A stretch of DNA of 35,916 nucleotides, from the NCBI GenBank assembly GCA_005881435.1, contig VBHP01000088.1, positions 1 to 35,916 of the forward strand, written 5' to 3'. The notes beneath the pieces were generated by a model that ran no database searches, was not told the DNA's origin, and worked only from the letters and a program-made list of their open reading frames with translations. The position numbers and the translations under genes were made by a program. Positions within the stretch are counted from its first letter, which is position 1. Each line of letters starts with the position of its first letter. The stretch comes from Chloroflexota bacterium (GTDB lineage Bacteria > Chloroflexota > Limnocylindria > P2-11E > CF-107). Below, in pieces: positions 1 to 8,955 of the stretch.

Positions 1-158
1 CTCGGATCACGATCTTTCGGCGCGCGACCGAGGGGCTGTCCGCCTCGCCGGCCCGACAACGTGAGGAGGTGCGCAACACGGTCAAGCACGAAATCGCCCA
101 TCACCTCGGCTGGAGCGATCAGCGGCTGCACGAGCTCGGACTCGGCGACGCGGATTGA
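1..158 (+). CDS. Metallopeptidase, zincin-like family (3' end only)
   Basis: This is the C-terminal 52 codons of a gene that begins before the window; the frame opens at base 3 and stops with TGA at 156-158. The tail contains HEIAHHLG, the HExxH zinc-binding motif in which two His bind zinc and the Glu acts as general base. It is followed by a D-x-R-L-H-E-L-G ending typical of the short (about 120-130 aa) 'metallopeptidase family' zincins (PF06262 type). Placing HExxH very near the C-terminus is normal for that family. Substrate and cellular role are not known for most members. The next gene starts 62 nt downstream on the same strand. The family call rests on the motif and tail only, since the N-terminal half is missing. 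Confidence 0.8.
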   Translation, partial: RITIFRRATEGLSASPARQREEVRNTVKHEIAHHLGWSDQRLHELGLGDAD

Positions 159-220
159 CACGGTCGGGGTCGCCGCCGCTCCCTACACTGGCGGCCACCG
201 CATCTGATAGGGGGAGTGAG

Positions 221-1975
221 ATGACGAGGTTCCTGACGCTTTTTGCCTGCGCCATCCTCGTGCTCGGCGCCGCGTCGGTCGCGTTCGCGCAGAGCGACAC
301 GAGGGTGTCGAGCGGCAGCCCGGCCACGCCGTTTTCTGAGAACAAGCAGAACGAGCCCGCGCTGGCGGTCGACGCGAATCATCCGAACATCCTCGCGGCC
401 GGTTCCAACGACGAGCTCGACGAAGAGGCGTGCAATGCCGGGAACGACACAACGTGTCCGTTCACTCCCGGCATCGGCGTCTCGGGCGTCTACTTCTCGT
501 TCGACTCCGGCAACACCTGGACGCAGCCGACGTATACAGGCTTGTCGGCGCGCAACTGTCAGGGCCTAGTCGGCAATAGCGATCCGGCGTGCCGGCCACA
601 AGTCGGACCGATCGGCACGCTGCCGTGGTACTTCGAGAACGGTCTCGTCGCCGATGGCGATCCGGCCCTCGCATTCGGACCGCGACGGAGCGCGAATGGC
701 ACGTTCTCGTGGGCCAACGGATCGCGTCTGTACTACGCGAACCTGACCTCGAACTTGGGCGCAACGCGCACGGACGAGACCTTCAAGGGATTCGAGGCCA
801 TCGGGGTCTCGCGCACGGACAACGTCGTCGCGGCCGCGGCCGGCGACAAGAGCGCCTGGATGCCCCCGGTCATCGCGAGCAAGCAGAACTCGACGCTCTT
901 CGCCGACAAGGAGCAGATCTGGGCCGACAACGCGAGCTCGAGCGCGTTCTTCGGCAACGTCTACATCTGCTACGTCGCGTATCGCGGGCAGGAGAAGGGC
1001 AACGCGTTCCCGTCCCCGCTCGTCGTCATCAGCTCACGCGACGGCGGAGACACCTGGATCCAGCAGCAGGTCACCGCGGCGGTCGGCAACCGCAACAACC
1101 TCGGGCGCTCCGGCTGCACGATCCGCACGGATAGCCACGGCGTCGTGTACGTCTTCGTCGCCACGTTCGGCCTTGGCACCCCCGGCACCGGCTCGCATGT
1201 GCTGATCCAGTCGTTCGACGGCGGGCTGACCTTCACCGCGCCGCGAGCGATCTTCAGCGCTACCGACACCTGCATGTTCGTCGACCCTGTTCTCGGCCGC
1301 TGCGTGATGGACGGCATCGCCGGTGCCCGCGACGACCTGTCGCCGGCCCCCAGCGTGGACATCGCCAACGGCGCGCCCACGGGCGCGGACGCGACCGACG
1401 TGATCGTCGACGCCTGGGCCGACGGCCGGGACGGCATGAACCACGAGCACGTCTTCGTCAGCGCCTCCACGGATCACGGCGCGACATGGAGCGCATCACG
1501 TTCGATCGAGTCCAGCGGCGATCGCGGCTACTACGCCGCTCCGGCGATCTCACCGAACGGCAGGGACGTCTACGTCGTCTACAACGCTTTCACCACGCCG
1601 TTCCGCAACAACACCACTGATCCACGAGCCCTCGTAGGCGTGGTGAAGCACGCCGACGTCAGCACGAGTGGCGCCGTCGGCGCCTTCACCGAACTGCATC
1701 GCGGTACGCCCGGCGACCCGCGCGGTTCGAGCCAGAACAACCTCGTCGGCGAGTTCCTCGGCGACTACGTCTACGCCGTCGCCACGAGGACGTACGGCAC
1801 CGGGGTGTGGAACGACACGCGCAATGCCGCCGACTGCCCGGCGATTGACGCCTGGCGCATGGCCCTGCGCACCGGCGACACAAGCGTTCCGCGGCCGGCG
1901 CCGCAGCAGGACTGCGCGCCAACGTGGGGCAACAGCGACATTTTCGGCGGAAGCTTCCCCGACCCAACGCCATAG
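221..1975 (+). CDS. Secreted Asp-box (BNR/sialidase-like) beta-propeller protein
   Basis: This encodes 584 aa. The ATG at 221 is chosen because it begins a clear Sec signal peptide (basic start, hydrophobic FACAILVLGAASVAFAQ, probable cleavage after AFA) and has GGGGGAG about 4 nt upstream. An in-frame start further upstream would bury the signal peptide. Four Asp-box motifs (S-x-D-x-G-x-T-W type) lie near residues 93, 271, 331 and 416: SFDSGNTW, SSRDGGDTW, SFDGGLTF and STDHGATW. They mark blades of a sialidase-type propeller. Several Cys residues (for example around DEEACNAGNDTTC) suggest disulfides outside the membrane. I do not see a convincing set of sialidase catalytic residues (Arg triad, Tyr/Glu), so enzymatic sialidase activity should not be assumed. 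It appears monocistronic and converges on rpe. Confidence 0.75.
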   Translation: MTRFLTLFACAILVLGAASVAFAQSDTRVSSGSPATPFSENKQNEPALAVDANHPNILAAGSNDELDEEACNAGNDTTCPFTPGIGVSGVYFSFDSGNTWTQPTYTGLSARNCQGLVGNSDPACRPQVGPIGTLPWYFENGLVADGDPALAFGPRRSANGTFSWANGSRLYYANLTSNLGATRTDETFKGFEAIGVSRTDNVVAAAAGDKSAWMPPVIASKQNSTLFADKEQIWADNASSSAFFGNVYICYVAYRGQEKGNAFPSPLVVISSRDGGDTWIQQQVTAAVGNRNNLGRSGCTIRTDSHGVVYVFVATFGLGTPGTGSHVLIQSFDGGLTFTAPRAIFSATDTCMFVDPVLGRCVMDGIAGARDDLSPAPSVDIANGAPTGADATDVIVDAWADGRDGMNHEHVFVSASTDHGATWSASRSIESSGDRGYYAAPAISPNGRDVYVVYNAFTTPFRNNTTDPRALVGVVKHADVSTSGAVGAFTELHRGTPGDPRGSSQNNLVGEFLGDYVYAVATRTYGTGVWNDTRNAADCPAIDAWRMALRTGDTSVPRPAPQQDCAPTWGNSDIFGGSFPDPTP

Positions 1976-1988
1976 CGACTGCGTTTTT

Positions 1989-2019
1989 GAGGAGGGGCGC
2001 CAGATAGGCGCCCCTTCTC
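1989..2019. terminator. Hairpin between convergent genes
   Basis: A perfect 9-bp inverted repeat (AGGGGCGCC at 1993-2001, loop AGATA, GGCGCCCCT at 2007-2015) extends by a few more pairs to 1989/2019. It fills the 45-nt gap between the stop of the Asp-box gene (1975) and the stop of rpe (2021). The location and stability suggest a bidirectional transcription terminator. No clean U-tract follows on either strand (TCTCG on +, TCAAAAACGC on -), so an intrinsic mechanism is uncertain. Confidence 0.5.
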
Positions 2020-2020
2020 G

Positions 2021-2698
2021 CTATGCGGGCCTGACCTCGCCGATGGAGCGCCGGTACTTGGCCAGAGCTGCGTCGACGCCATCCGGATCGAGGAACACGC
2101 CCGAGCCCGCGACGAGAACCGTCGCGCCGGCGTGTATTAGAGCGCCGCAGAGCTCCGGCTTGACGCCACCGTCGACCTCGACCTCGGCGCGATGCCCGCG
2201 CCGGCGTAGACCTTCGCTCACGTCGGCCACACGTTGCTCCGAGCCCTCGATGAACGGCTGACCGCCAAACCCAGGCTCGACGCTCATAACCAGCACCAGG
2301 TCACAGAGCTCGAGGTACGGGTCGATCGCTCGGAGCGGCGTGCCCGGTCGAAGCGTGATCCCGGGCCGCGGGCCGCGCTCGCGAATGGCGCGAAGCGTGG
2401 CGGCTGGGTCGCGCGTGGACTCGACGTGCACGACCAACCAGTCCGCGCCGGCCTCGGCATAGCGGTCGATCCACTCCTCCGGGCGCTCGATCATCAGGTG
2501 CACGTCCAGCGGCAGCCCGGTCGCGCGGCGCAGATCGGCCACCATTTTCGGCCCGAAGGTGAGATTCGGGACAAAGTGGCCGTCCATCACGTCGACGTGG
2601 AGCCAGTCGGCACCGGCCCGCTCGACGGCGCGGGCAGCCTCGCCCAGGCGCGCGAAATCGGCCGAAAGGATGCTCGGGGCGAGCTTTATTTCCGACAT
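2021..2698 (-). CDS. rpe: Ribulose-phosphate 3-epimerase
   Basis: This is a 225-aa cytoplasmic TIM-barrel enzyme that interconverts D-ribulose 5-phosphate and D-xylulose 5-phosphate (pentose phosphate or Calvin pathways). The protein opens IKLAPSILSADFARLGE. It has the signature LHVDVMDGHFVPNLTFGP (residues about 33-50; H34 and D36 are metal/catalytic positions), DVHLMIERPEEW (next metal His), VEPGFGGQPFI (phosphate loop) and EVDGGVKP (second catalytic Asp). Length matches the family (about 220 aa). The ATG at 2698 is preferred over an in-frame GTG at 2710 because family members start just before the IxxAPSIL strand; neither has a strong Shine-Dalgarno. It is divergent from the aminotransferase gene and stands alone as a transcription unit. 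Confidence 0.95.
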   Translation of the reverse strand: MSEIKLAPSILSADFARLGEAARAVERAGADWLHVDVMDGHFVPNLTFGPKMVADLRRATGLPLDVHLMIERPEEWIDRYAEAGADWLVVHVESTRDPAATLRAIRERGPRPGITLRPGTPLRAIDPYLELCDLVLVMSVEPGFGGQPFIEGSEQRVADVSEGLRRRGHRAEVEVDGGVKPELCGALIHAGATVLVAGSGVFLDPDGVDAALAKYRRSIGEVRPA

Positions 2699-2762
2699 TG
2701 TGCTGGGCACGAGTGACCGGACATACTAGGTGGCACACATTCCCATCCGTGAGGTAAGTGCG
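2699..2762. promoter_or_regulatory. Divergent promoter region between rpe and the aminotransferase gene
   Basis: This 64-nt gap between two divergent genes must hold both promoters. The AT-richest part, CATACTAG at 2722-2729, reads TAGTAT on the minus strand (2728-2723), a possible -10 for rpe, and CATACT on the plus strand, a possible -10 for the aminotransferase. No convincing -35 is seen on either side. GAGGT at 2751-2755 is the likely ribosome binding site for the TTG start at 2763. Confidence 0.3.
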
Positions 2763-3941
2763 TTGTATCGCCCTCAGAACTTGCGCCTGCCCGGCCCCAC
2801 GTTCGTCCCACAGGCGGTCCTGCAAGCCTCGGCGCGGCCGATGATCAACCACCGCGGCCCGGAATTCGCCGCCCTGCTCGCCGCGGTGACGCGCGCGCTA
2901 CAGGACTTCCTGCAGACCCGCAACGACGTGCTGCTGCTGACCGCATCCGGCACCGGCGGTCTCGAAGCCGCGATCGTCAACGTGCTCTCCGCCGGCGACA
3001 AAGTGTTGGCGTTCAACAACGGTGCGTTCGGCGAGCGCTGGGCCGCGATGGCGAAGGCGTACGGGCTCGACGTCCGTCGTGTCGACGTCCCTCTCGGTCG
3101 AGCCATCGAGCCGGAGCTCGTGCGCGACGAGCTGCGCAAGGAGGGCCCGAACGGCGCGCGCGCGGTGTTGCTCACGCACAACGAGACCTCCGTCGGCGTG
3201 CTGAACCCGCTGCGCGAGATCGCGCCGATCATCCGCGAGTCGGGCAAGCTGTTCCTCGTCGACAGCGTCTCCGGCGCCGGAGCGGTCGAGCTCGACATCG
3301 ACGGCTGGGGCATCGACGTCTGCGTCACCGCGTCACAGAAGGCGTGGGGCGCGCCGCCCGGCCTGTCGATGGTCACTGTCGGCGAGCGCGCGTGGAAGGC
3401 GACAGAGCGCGCCACGCTGCCGCGCTACTACTTCGACTTCCAGAAAGCAAAGGCCTCGCTGGAGAAGGGTGCGACGCCGTGGACGCCCGCGGTCACGGTC
3501 GTGATCGCGTTGCAGGAGGCGCTGCGGCTGATGTCCGAGGAGGGCCTCGAGGGGATCATCCAGCGTCACGTCGATCTCGCGCGTGCGACACGACGCGGGG
3601 TACAGGCGCTCGGGCTGGGGCTGTTCTCTGACGAGAACTACGCTTCTCCGACGGTGACCGCGGTGCGTTCGCCGGCGCGGGTCGATTCGCGAAACCTGGC
3701 GCGAGTGCTGCGCGACGAGTACGACGTGGTCGTTGCCGGCGGCCAGGGCAAGCTCGAAGGCCAGATCTTCCGGCTCGGTCACATGGGCTTCGTGACGATC
3801 TCGGATATCACCTCGATGCTCGGCGCGCTGGAGCTTGCGCTGCGCCGGTTCAACGTCACGGCCGAACCCGGCACCGCGATCACGGCCGCGCTGCGGGCGT
3901 TCGCCGCCGAGCCGGTCGTCGCCGGAGCGCGTCGCGGCTAG
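2763..3941 (+). CDS. Class V PLP aminotransferase (alanine/serine-glyoxylate type)
   Basis: A 392-aa fold-type I PLP enzyme. It begins YRPQNLRLPGPTFVP, the usual N-terminus of the alanine-glyoxylate/serine-pyruvate aminotransferase group. SQKAWGAPPGL contains the PLP lysine (K193), LFLVDSVSGAGAVELDIDGWGIDV contains the cofactor-binding Asp, and TASGTGGLEAAI forms the phosphate cup. The start is taken as TTG 2763 because GAGGT lies 7 nt upstream and homologues begin near here; GTG 2730 in the same frame has no ribosome site and would add 11 residues. serA follows 64 nt downstream on the same strand. That pairing suggests it aminates 3-phosphohydroxypyruvate to phosphoserine, standing in for SerC. 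That role is inference; glyoxylate-linked transamination is the alternative. Confidence 0.85.
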   Translation: MYRPQNLRLPGPTFVPQAVLQASARPMINHRGPEFAALLAAVTRALQDFLQTRNDVLLLTASGTGGLEAAIVNVLSAGDKVLAFNNGAFGERWAAMAKAYGLDVRRVDVPLGRAIEPELVRDELRKEGPNGARAVLLTHNETSVGVLNPLREIAPIIRESGKLFLVDSVSGAGAVELDIDGWGIDVCVTASQKAWGAPPGLSMVTVGERAWKATERATLPRYYFDFQKAKASLEKGATPWTPAVTVVIALQEALRLMSEEGLEGIIQRHVDLARATRRGVQALGLGLFSDENYASPTVTAVRSPARVDSRNLARVLRDEYDVVVAGGQGKLEGQIFRLGHMGFVTISDITSMLGALELALRRFNVTAEPGTAITAALRAFAAEPVVAGARRG

Positions 3942-4005
3942 CGCCCCGCCGCAGGTTCGCGCTCGTCCGGTCGACGCACGCGCCGGCGCCGGCGCGCGCC
4001 CCCGG

Positions 4006-5562
<1,557 letters not shown>

Positions 5563-5570
5563 GCCAGACG

Positions 5571-5876
5571 ATGGAAGCGCTGCACTTCGAGCGTCAATTC
5601 CGTTCCGAGACGAGCGAGATCTTCCAAGTCTGGGGCGGTGCGCGCCGCATCGGACGCGTCGACCTGCACTATGGGCGCTTCGAGGTCTCCGGCACGATCA
5701 TGCTCGAGGTTGATCTGACCGAGGACGAGGTGCATCAGCTGATCGACCAGGTCGACGAGGAGCTGGTGCAGTCGTACGACCCGGAGCGCGAGGATTTCCT
5801 GGTGACCGTGTACAAAGGGGAGGAGCTCGGGTTCTACAGCGATGAATACGAAGAGGGCGAAGAGGAAGAGAACTAG
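5571..5876 (+). CDS. Small acidic protein of unknown function
   Basis: A 101-aa soluble protein starting 8 nt after the serA stop, so probably cotranscribed. I do not recognise a named family. The body looks like a compact alpha/beta fold: FQVWGGARRIGRVDLHYGRFEVSGTIMLEVDL (strand-rich), then TEDEVHQLIDQVDEELVQSY (amphipathic helix), then FLVTVYKGEELGFYSD. It ends in a strongly acidic tail (DEYEEGEEEEN). There is no signal peptide, membrane segment or Cys. The conserved-looking core and base composition like its neighbours suggest a real gene. Its position beside serA gives no firm function. Confidence 0.7.
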   Translation: MEALHFERQFRSETSEIFQVWGGARRIGRVDLHYGRFEVSGTIMLEVDLTEDEVHQLIDQVDEELVQSYDPEREDFLVTVYKGEELGFYSDEYEEGEEEEN

Positions 5877-5910
5877 CGCTTCGGCGACACCGCGCCGGGG
5901 ACGGCCGACG

Positions 5911-6396
5911 ATGCCCGAGGGCTACATCAGCGCGAAGTCCGCGCGAGGCATGGTGCCGTGGTCGCGCGCGCAGGAGCTACTGCAGGGCGCCAGCGGTTAC
6001 TGGCTATCGACGACCGATCCGGATGGCGCGCCCCATCTGGTGCAGCAGTGGGGAGCCTGGATCAACGACCGCTGGTTCTTCGAGGGCAGCCCGGAGGCGC
6101 GCTGGGCCAGAAATCTGGCGCGCGATCCGCGCGCGGTAATGAGTGTCGAGCGCGGCAGCGAGATCGTCATCGTGTACGGCACCGTGAGGCTCGGCGTGAA
6201 AGAAGAGCGAGACATCCTGGAGGACGTCGCGCGGTCGTACGTCAAGAAGTACGGGCGCGGCTACGACTACAAGCCGACGGCCGATGAGTTCGAGACGCGC
6301 GGCATCAACGCGCTCGTGCCGTCGAAGGCGTTGTCCTGGGACGTGAAGACGTTCGGGAAATCTCCGACGCGGTTCCTGTTCGCGGCCGAGCCTTAG
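5911..6396 (+). CDS. Pyridoxamine 5'-phosphate oxidase-fold flavoprotein
   Basis: A 161-aa protein of the split-barrel PNPOx-like group. Visible are YWLSTTDPDGAPHLVQQWGAWINDRWFFEGSPEARWARNL, the first strands that bind the flavin, and VIVYGTVRLG later. Members use FMN, F420 or heme; none can be assigned here, and it is not a standard PdxH by length. ATG 5911 is preferred to ATG 5842 because the upstream extension is a basic low-complexity stretch (KRAKRKR) overlapping the previous gene, and GGGGACGG precedes 5911. Its TAG stop (6394-6396) overlaps the TAA stop of the convergent permease gene by two bases. Confidence 0.75.
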   Translation: MPEGYISAKSARGMVPWSRAQELLQGASGYWLSTTDPDGAPHLVQQWGAWINDRWFFEGSPEARWARNLARDPRAVMSVERGSEIVIVYGTVRLGVKEERDILEDVARSYVKKYGRGYDYKPTADEFETRGINALVPSKALSWDVKTFGKSPTRFLFAAEP

Positions 6397-7181
6397 AAGC
6401 CCTCCAGCGTCCCGCGCCGGCGGGCCTGCGTCTCGAGCGTCTGGAACAGCGCGAATCCGGCGAGGCCCCACACCGCCGCGACGACCACGTCGCCGGCCAG
6501 CAGTGGCAGTCCGGCCGCGAGCTCGCCGCCGGCGGCGAAGCCGCGCGAGGCGGCCACCGTGCGCGTGAGCGGCAGGAGGGTCGACAAAGTTCCTGCCCAC
6601 GAGGGCAGCTCCTCGAGCGGTACGTTCGCGCCGGTCAGGAGCACGATCGCGAAGAGTGCGAGGTTCGCCAGGAAGTTCGCATCGAGCACGAGGTACGCGA
6701 CCGCGCCGATGAACAGGCCGAACGCGCACGCGCCAAGGCTTCCGACCAGCGCGGCCAGCGCGATCCCCGGCCATGTCGCGTGCGACAGGTCCAGCCCGAA
6801 CACGAGCACTGCGAGCCCCAACGCCGCGACGACATCGATGATGCCGTCGAAGACATGCACCGCACCGCGTCCGAAGAACAGGACGACGCGGTTCGCCGGT
6901 GAGCCCACGACATACGGGAGCGTCCCCTGCCAGCGCTCGTCCGCCACGGCGTTGGCGATGCTGAACATGGCCTGGAAGGTCACGATCATCGCGTTGCCGA
7001 GGAGGTAGAACGAGAGCGGCCGCGCGCCGCCGAAGGCCCCAACGAGGGCAAAGAATGCGAGCTGGACCAGCGGGAAGGCCATCTTCTGAAAGATGTAGCC
7101 GCCGGGGCTGAGCCAGTTGAACAACGCGCGGTACGCGAACACGGAGCCGACGAAGAACAGCCGCAGGCTTGCCGTCGTCAC
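6393..7181 (-). CDS. ABC-2 type transporter permease (second subunit)
   Basis: A 262-aa integral membrane protein with about six hydrophobic segments, for example LFNWLSPGGYIFQKMAFPLVQLAFFALVGAF, VVAALGLAVLVFGLDL, LAALVGSLGACAFGLFIGAVAYLVL and GDVVVAAVWGLAGFALF. The stretch NAVADERWQGTLPYVVGSPA is typical of ABC-2 permeases, where E-R-x-x-G-T-L follows the coupling helix. The GTG start at 7181 forms a GTGA overlap with the TGA of the first permease, so the two are translationally coupled and probably form a heterodimer. The substrate is not apparent; drug, polysaccharide or lipid-linked export are family options. This is the last gene of the minus-strand run. Confidence 0.85.
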   Translation of the reverse strand: MTTASLRLFFVGSVFAYRALFNWLSPGGYIFQKMAFPLVQLAFFALVGAFGGARPLSFYLLGNAMIVTFQAMFSIANAVADERWQGTLPYVVGSPANRVVLFFGRGAVHVFDGIIDVVAALGLAVLVFGLDLSHATWPGIALAALVGSLGACAFGLFIGAVAYLVLDANFLANLALFAIVLLTGANVPLEELPSWAGTLSTLLPLTRTVAASRGFAAGGELAAGLPLLAGDVVVAAVWGLAGFALFQTLETQARRRGTLEGF

Positions 7182-7960
7182 GTGAGCGAGAGCGTCCCTT
7201 CGACGCGGGCGCGCCGCAGGACCAAGCGGAAGAGGGGCGCGGCGAGGACGAAGCACGCCAGCGAGGACAGCAGCAGGACCGCACACACCTCGGCGAAGGC
7301 GACGCCGGAGAGCTCGCCCGAGCTGGTGCCGTGCAGCGCGACGGCCGCCCAGTACGGCGGCAGCGCGTACGAGATCGGCAGGAGCCAGCCCGGCAGCAGC
7401 AGCACCGGGAAGAGGAAGCCGCCGAGGATGTAGATCGGGTGCTCCAGCACGGTCAGGAACTGGCGCACCGATCGGGCCAGGATGCCGAGCGGCGCGATGA
7501 GCACGCCGAGCGCGCCGATCGCGATCAGCGCCAACACGAAGGCGACGGCGAACGCGGGCACGTCGCGGACGACGATCGAATAGCCGAAGAGCCACGCGCC
7601 GACGGCGTAACTCAGTGCCATCGAGGTCACCGAGAAGGCCATGCCGCCGGCGAGCTTCCCGGCGATCACGGCGTACAGCGAGGACGGCGCGCCGACGAGC
7701 AGCTCCAGCGTCCCTTGGAAGCGCTCGCTGTTGATGGCCCAGCTGCCGTCGAAGAGGACCACGCTCCAGATGCCGGTCAGCGCCGAGCCGACGACGACGT
7801 ACACGGGATCGAACTGCGGCTGGTGATGCAGCATGTACATGACCGTCACGGCGATGAAGAACGGCTGCACGAAGGCGCAGAACAGCATGAATCGATCGAC
7901 CGCCATGTAGCGCAGCCACAGCCGGGTCGAGGCCGAGAACGCACGCAGCTCGCGTCTCAT
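7178..7960 (-). CDS. ABC-2 type transporter permease (first subunit)
   Basis: A 260-aa membrane protein. After a basic N-terminus (MRRELRAFSASTRLWLRYMAVDR) come about six membrane segments, including FMLFCAFVQPFFIAVTVMYML, VVVGSALTGIWSVVLF, VTSMALSYAVGAWLFGY, VALIAIGALGVLIAPLGIL-like stretches and LLLSSLACFVLAAPLF. The motif NSERFQGTLELLVGAPSS corresponds to the E-R-x-x-G-T segment of ABC-2 permeases and matches the equivalent part of its neighbour, consistent with a duplicated pair. The start ATG at 7960 overlaps the ATPase stop as ATGA, and its own TGA overlaps the next GTG. The three genes form a complete exporter. Confidence 0.87.
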   Translation of the reverse strand: MRRELRAFSASTRLWLRYMAVDRFMLFCAFVQPFFIAVTVMYMLHHQPQFDPVYVVVGSALTGIWSVVLFDGSWAINSERFQGTLELLVGAPSSLYAVIAGKLAGGMAFSVTSMALSYAVGAWLFGYSIVVRDVPAFAVAFVLALIAIGALGVLIAPLGILARSVRQFLTVLEHPIYILGGFLFPVLLLPGWLLPISYALPPYWAAVALHGTSSGELSGVAFAEVCAVLLLSSLACFVLAAPLFRLVLRRARVEGTLSLT

Positions 7961-8928
7961 TCGAGCTTCCCCACCAGGCGCACGTAGGCGTCCTCCAGCG
8001 TCGCCTCGCGAACGGAGACGCGACCGACCTCGAGCCGTTCCAGGCTCGCCATCAGCCTCGGGACAGCTCGCTCTCCGAGCGCGGTCTGGACGCGCAGGAG
8101 CTCGCGAAGCTCGCGGCGCTCGACGGCCACCGAGTCGACGAAGTCGAGCGCGCGCAGTCGCGCCAGGTGCTCCTCGCCGACGCCGTACACCTCCAGCTCC
8201 ACGACGCTCTTGTCGCTGACGAGCCGCTTCAGCTCCTCCGGCGTCCCCAGCGCGACGAGCTTGCCCTCGTTGATCACACCGATACGGTCGCACAGCGCGT
8301 CGGCCTCGAACATGTAGTGCGTCGTCAGCACGATCGTTTTTCCGGCTGCGTGGAGACGCTCGACGGCCTCGCGCAGCTCGCGGGCGCCGATCGGATCGAG
8401 CCCGATCGTCGGCTCATCGAGGAACAGCACCGCTGGATCGTGCAGGAGCATCCGTGCCAGATGCAGGCGTTGTTTCATGCCGCGTGAATAGCCCTCGACT
8501 CGTTCGTTGGCTCGATCGCGCAGGCCGACGAGGTCCAGGAGCTCGTCGACGCGCACGCGGATGCGCCGGGGCTCGACCGCATACAGCTCAGCGAAGTACT
8601 CCAGGTTGTCCCGTCCGCTGACGCGGTAGTACAGCCCGCGCTCGCCGCCGAAGACGAACCCGACGCGCGGCCGGATCTGTCGCGCGTCGCGGACGACGTC
8701 GTACCCGAGGACGCTGGCGCGCCCGGCGGTGGGTATCAGCAGCGTGGTCAGGATCTTCACCGTCGTCGTCTTTCCGGCGCCGTTCGGCCCAAGCAGACCG
8801 AAGAGCTCGCCCTCACCGACCTCCAGCGAGAGGTCCTCGAGCGCGACGACGTCCTTGCGCTTCCGGCGGATCACGCCCGTGCTGGTGCGGAATACGCGGC
8901 GGACATGGTCGAGCGTGATCGCGGGCAT
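7957..8928 (-). CDS. ABC transporter ATP-binding protein (DrrA/ABC-2 exporter type)
   Basis: A 323-aa cytoplasmic ATPase. It has Walker A GPNGAGKT (residues 47-54), a Q-loop region in RVGFVFGGERGLYYRVSGRDN, a signature loop reading YSRGMKQR (about 147-154, departing from LSGGQ as is common in DrrA/NatA-like exporters), Walker B AVLFLDEPTIGLD, and H-loop LTTHYMFEADAL. A C-terminal domain of about 100 residues after the ATPase core is typical of the DrrA subfamily. It is the first gene of a three-gene exporter, with ATGA overlap to permease 1. It starts 27 nt after the Asp-box lipoprotein gene on the same strand, so it may share that transcript. The substrate is unknown. Confidence 0.9.
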   Translation of the reverse strand: MPAITLDHVRRVFRTSTGVIRRKRKDVVALEDLSLEVGEGELFGLLGPNGAGKTTTVKILTTLLIPTAGRASVLGYDVVRDARQIRPRVGFVFGGERGLYYRVSGRDNLEYFAELYAVEPRRIRVRVDELLDLVGLRDRANERVEGYSRGMKQRLHLARMLLHDPAVLFLDEPTIGLDPIGARELREAVERLHAAGKTIVLTTHYMFEADALCDRIGVINEGKLVALGTPEELKRLVSDKSVVELEVYGVGEEHLARLRALDFVDSVAVERRELRELLRVQTALGERAVPRLMASLERLEVGRVSVREATLEDAYVRLVGKLE

Positions 8929-8955
8929 GGCCGAAGCCTAGGGGCGGCGCGTTGG

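Noticed and set aside
155-189. TTGACA (155-160) and TACACT (184-189) as a promoter for the Asp-box protein gene
   Set aside because: The hexamers are good individually but are 23 nt apart, too far for a normal sigma-70 type promoter, and TTGACA overlaps the stop codon of the previous gene.
3835-4005. ATG 3835 as the start of serA
   Set aside because: It would overlap the aminotransferase gene by about 107 nt and add some 57 Arg/Pro/Ala-rich residues unlike SerA.
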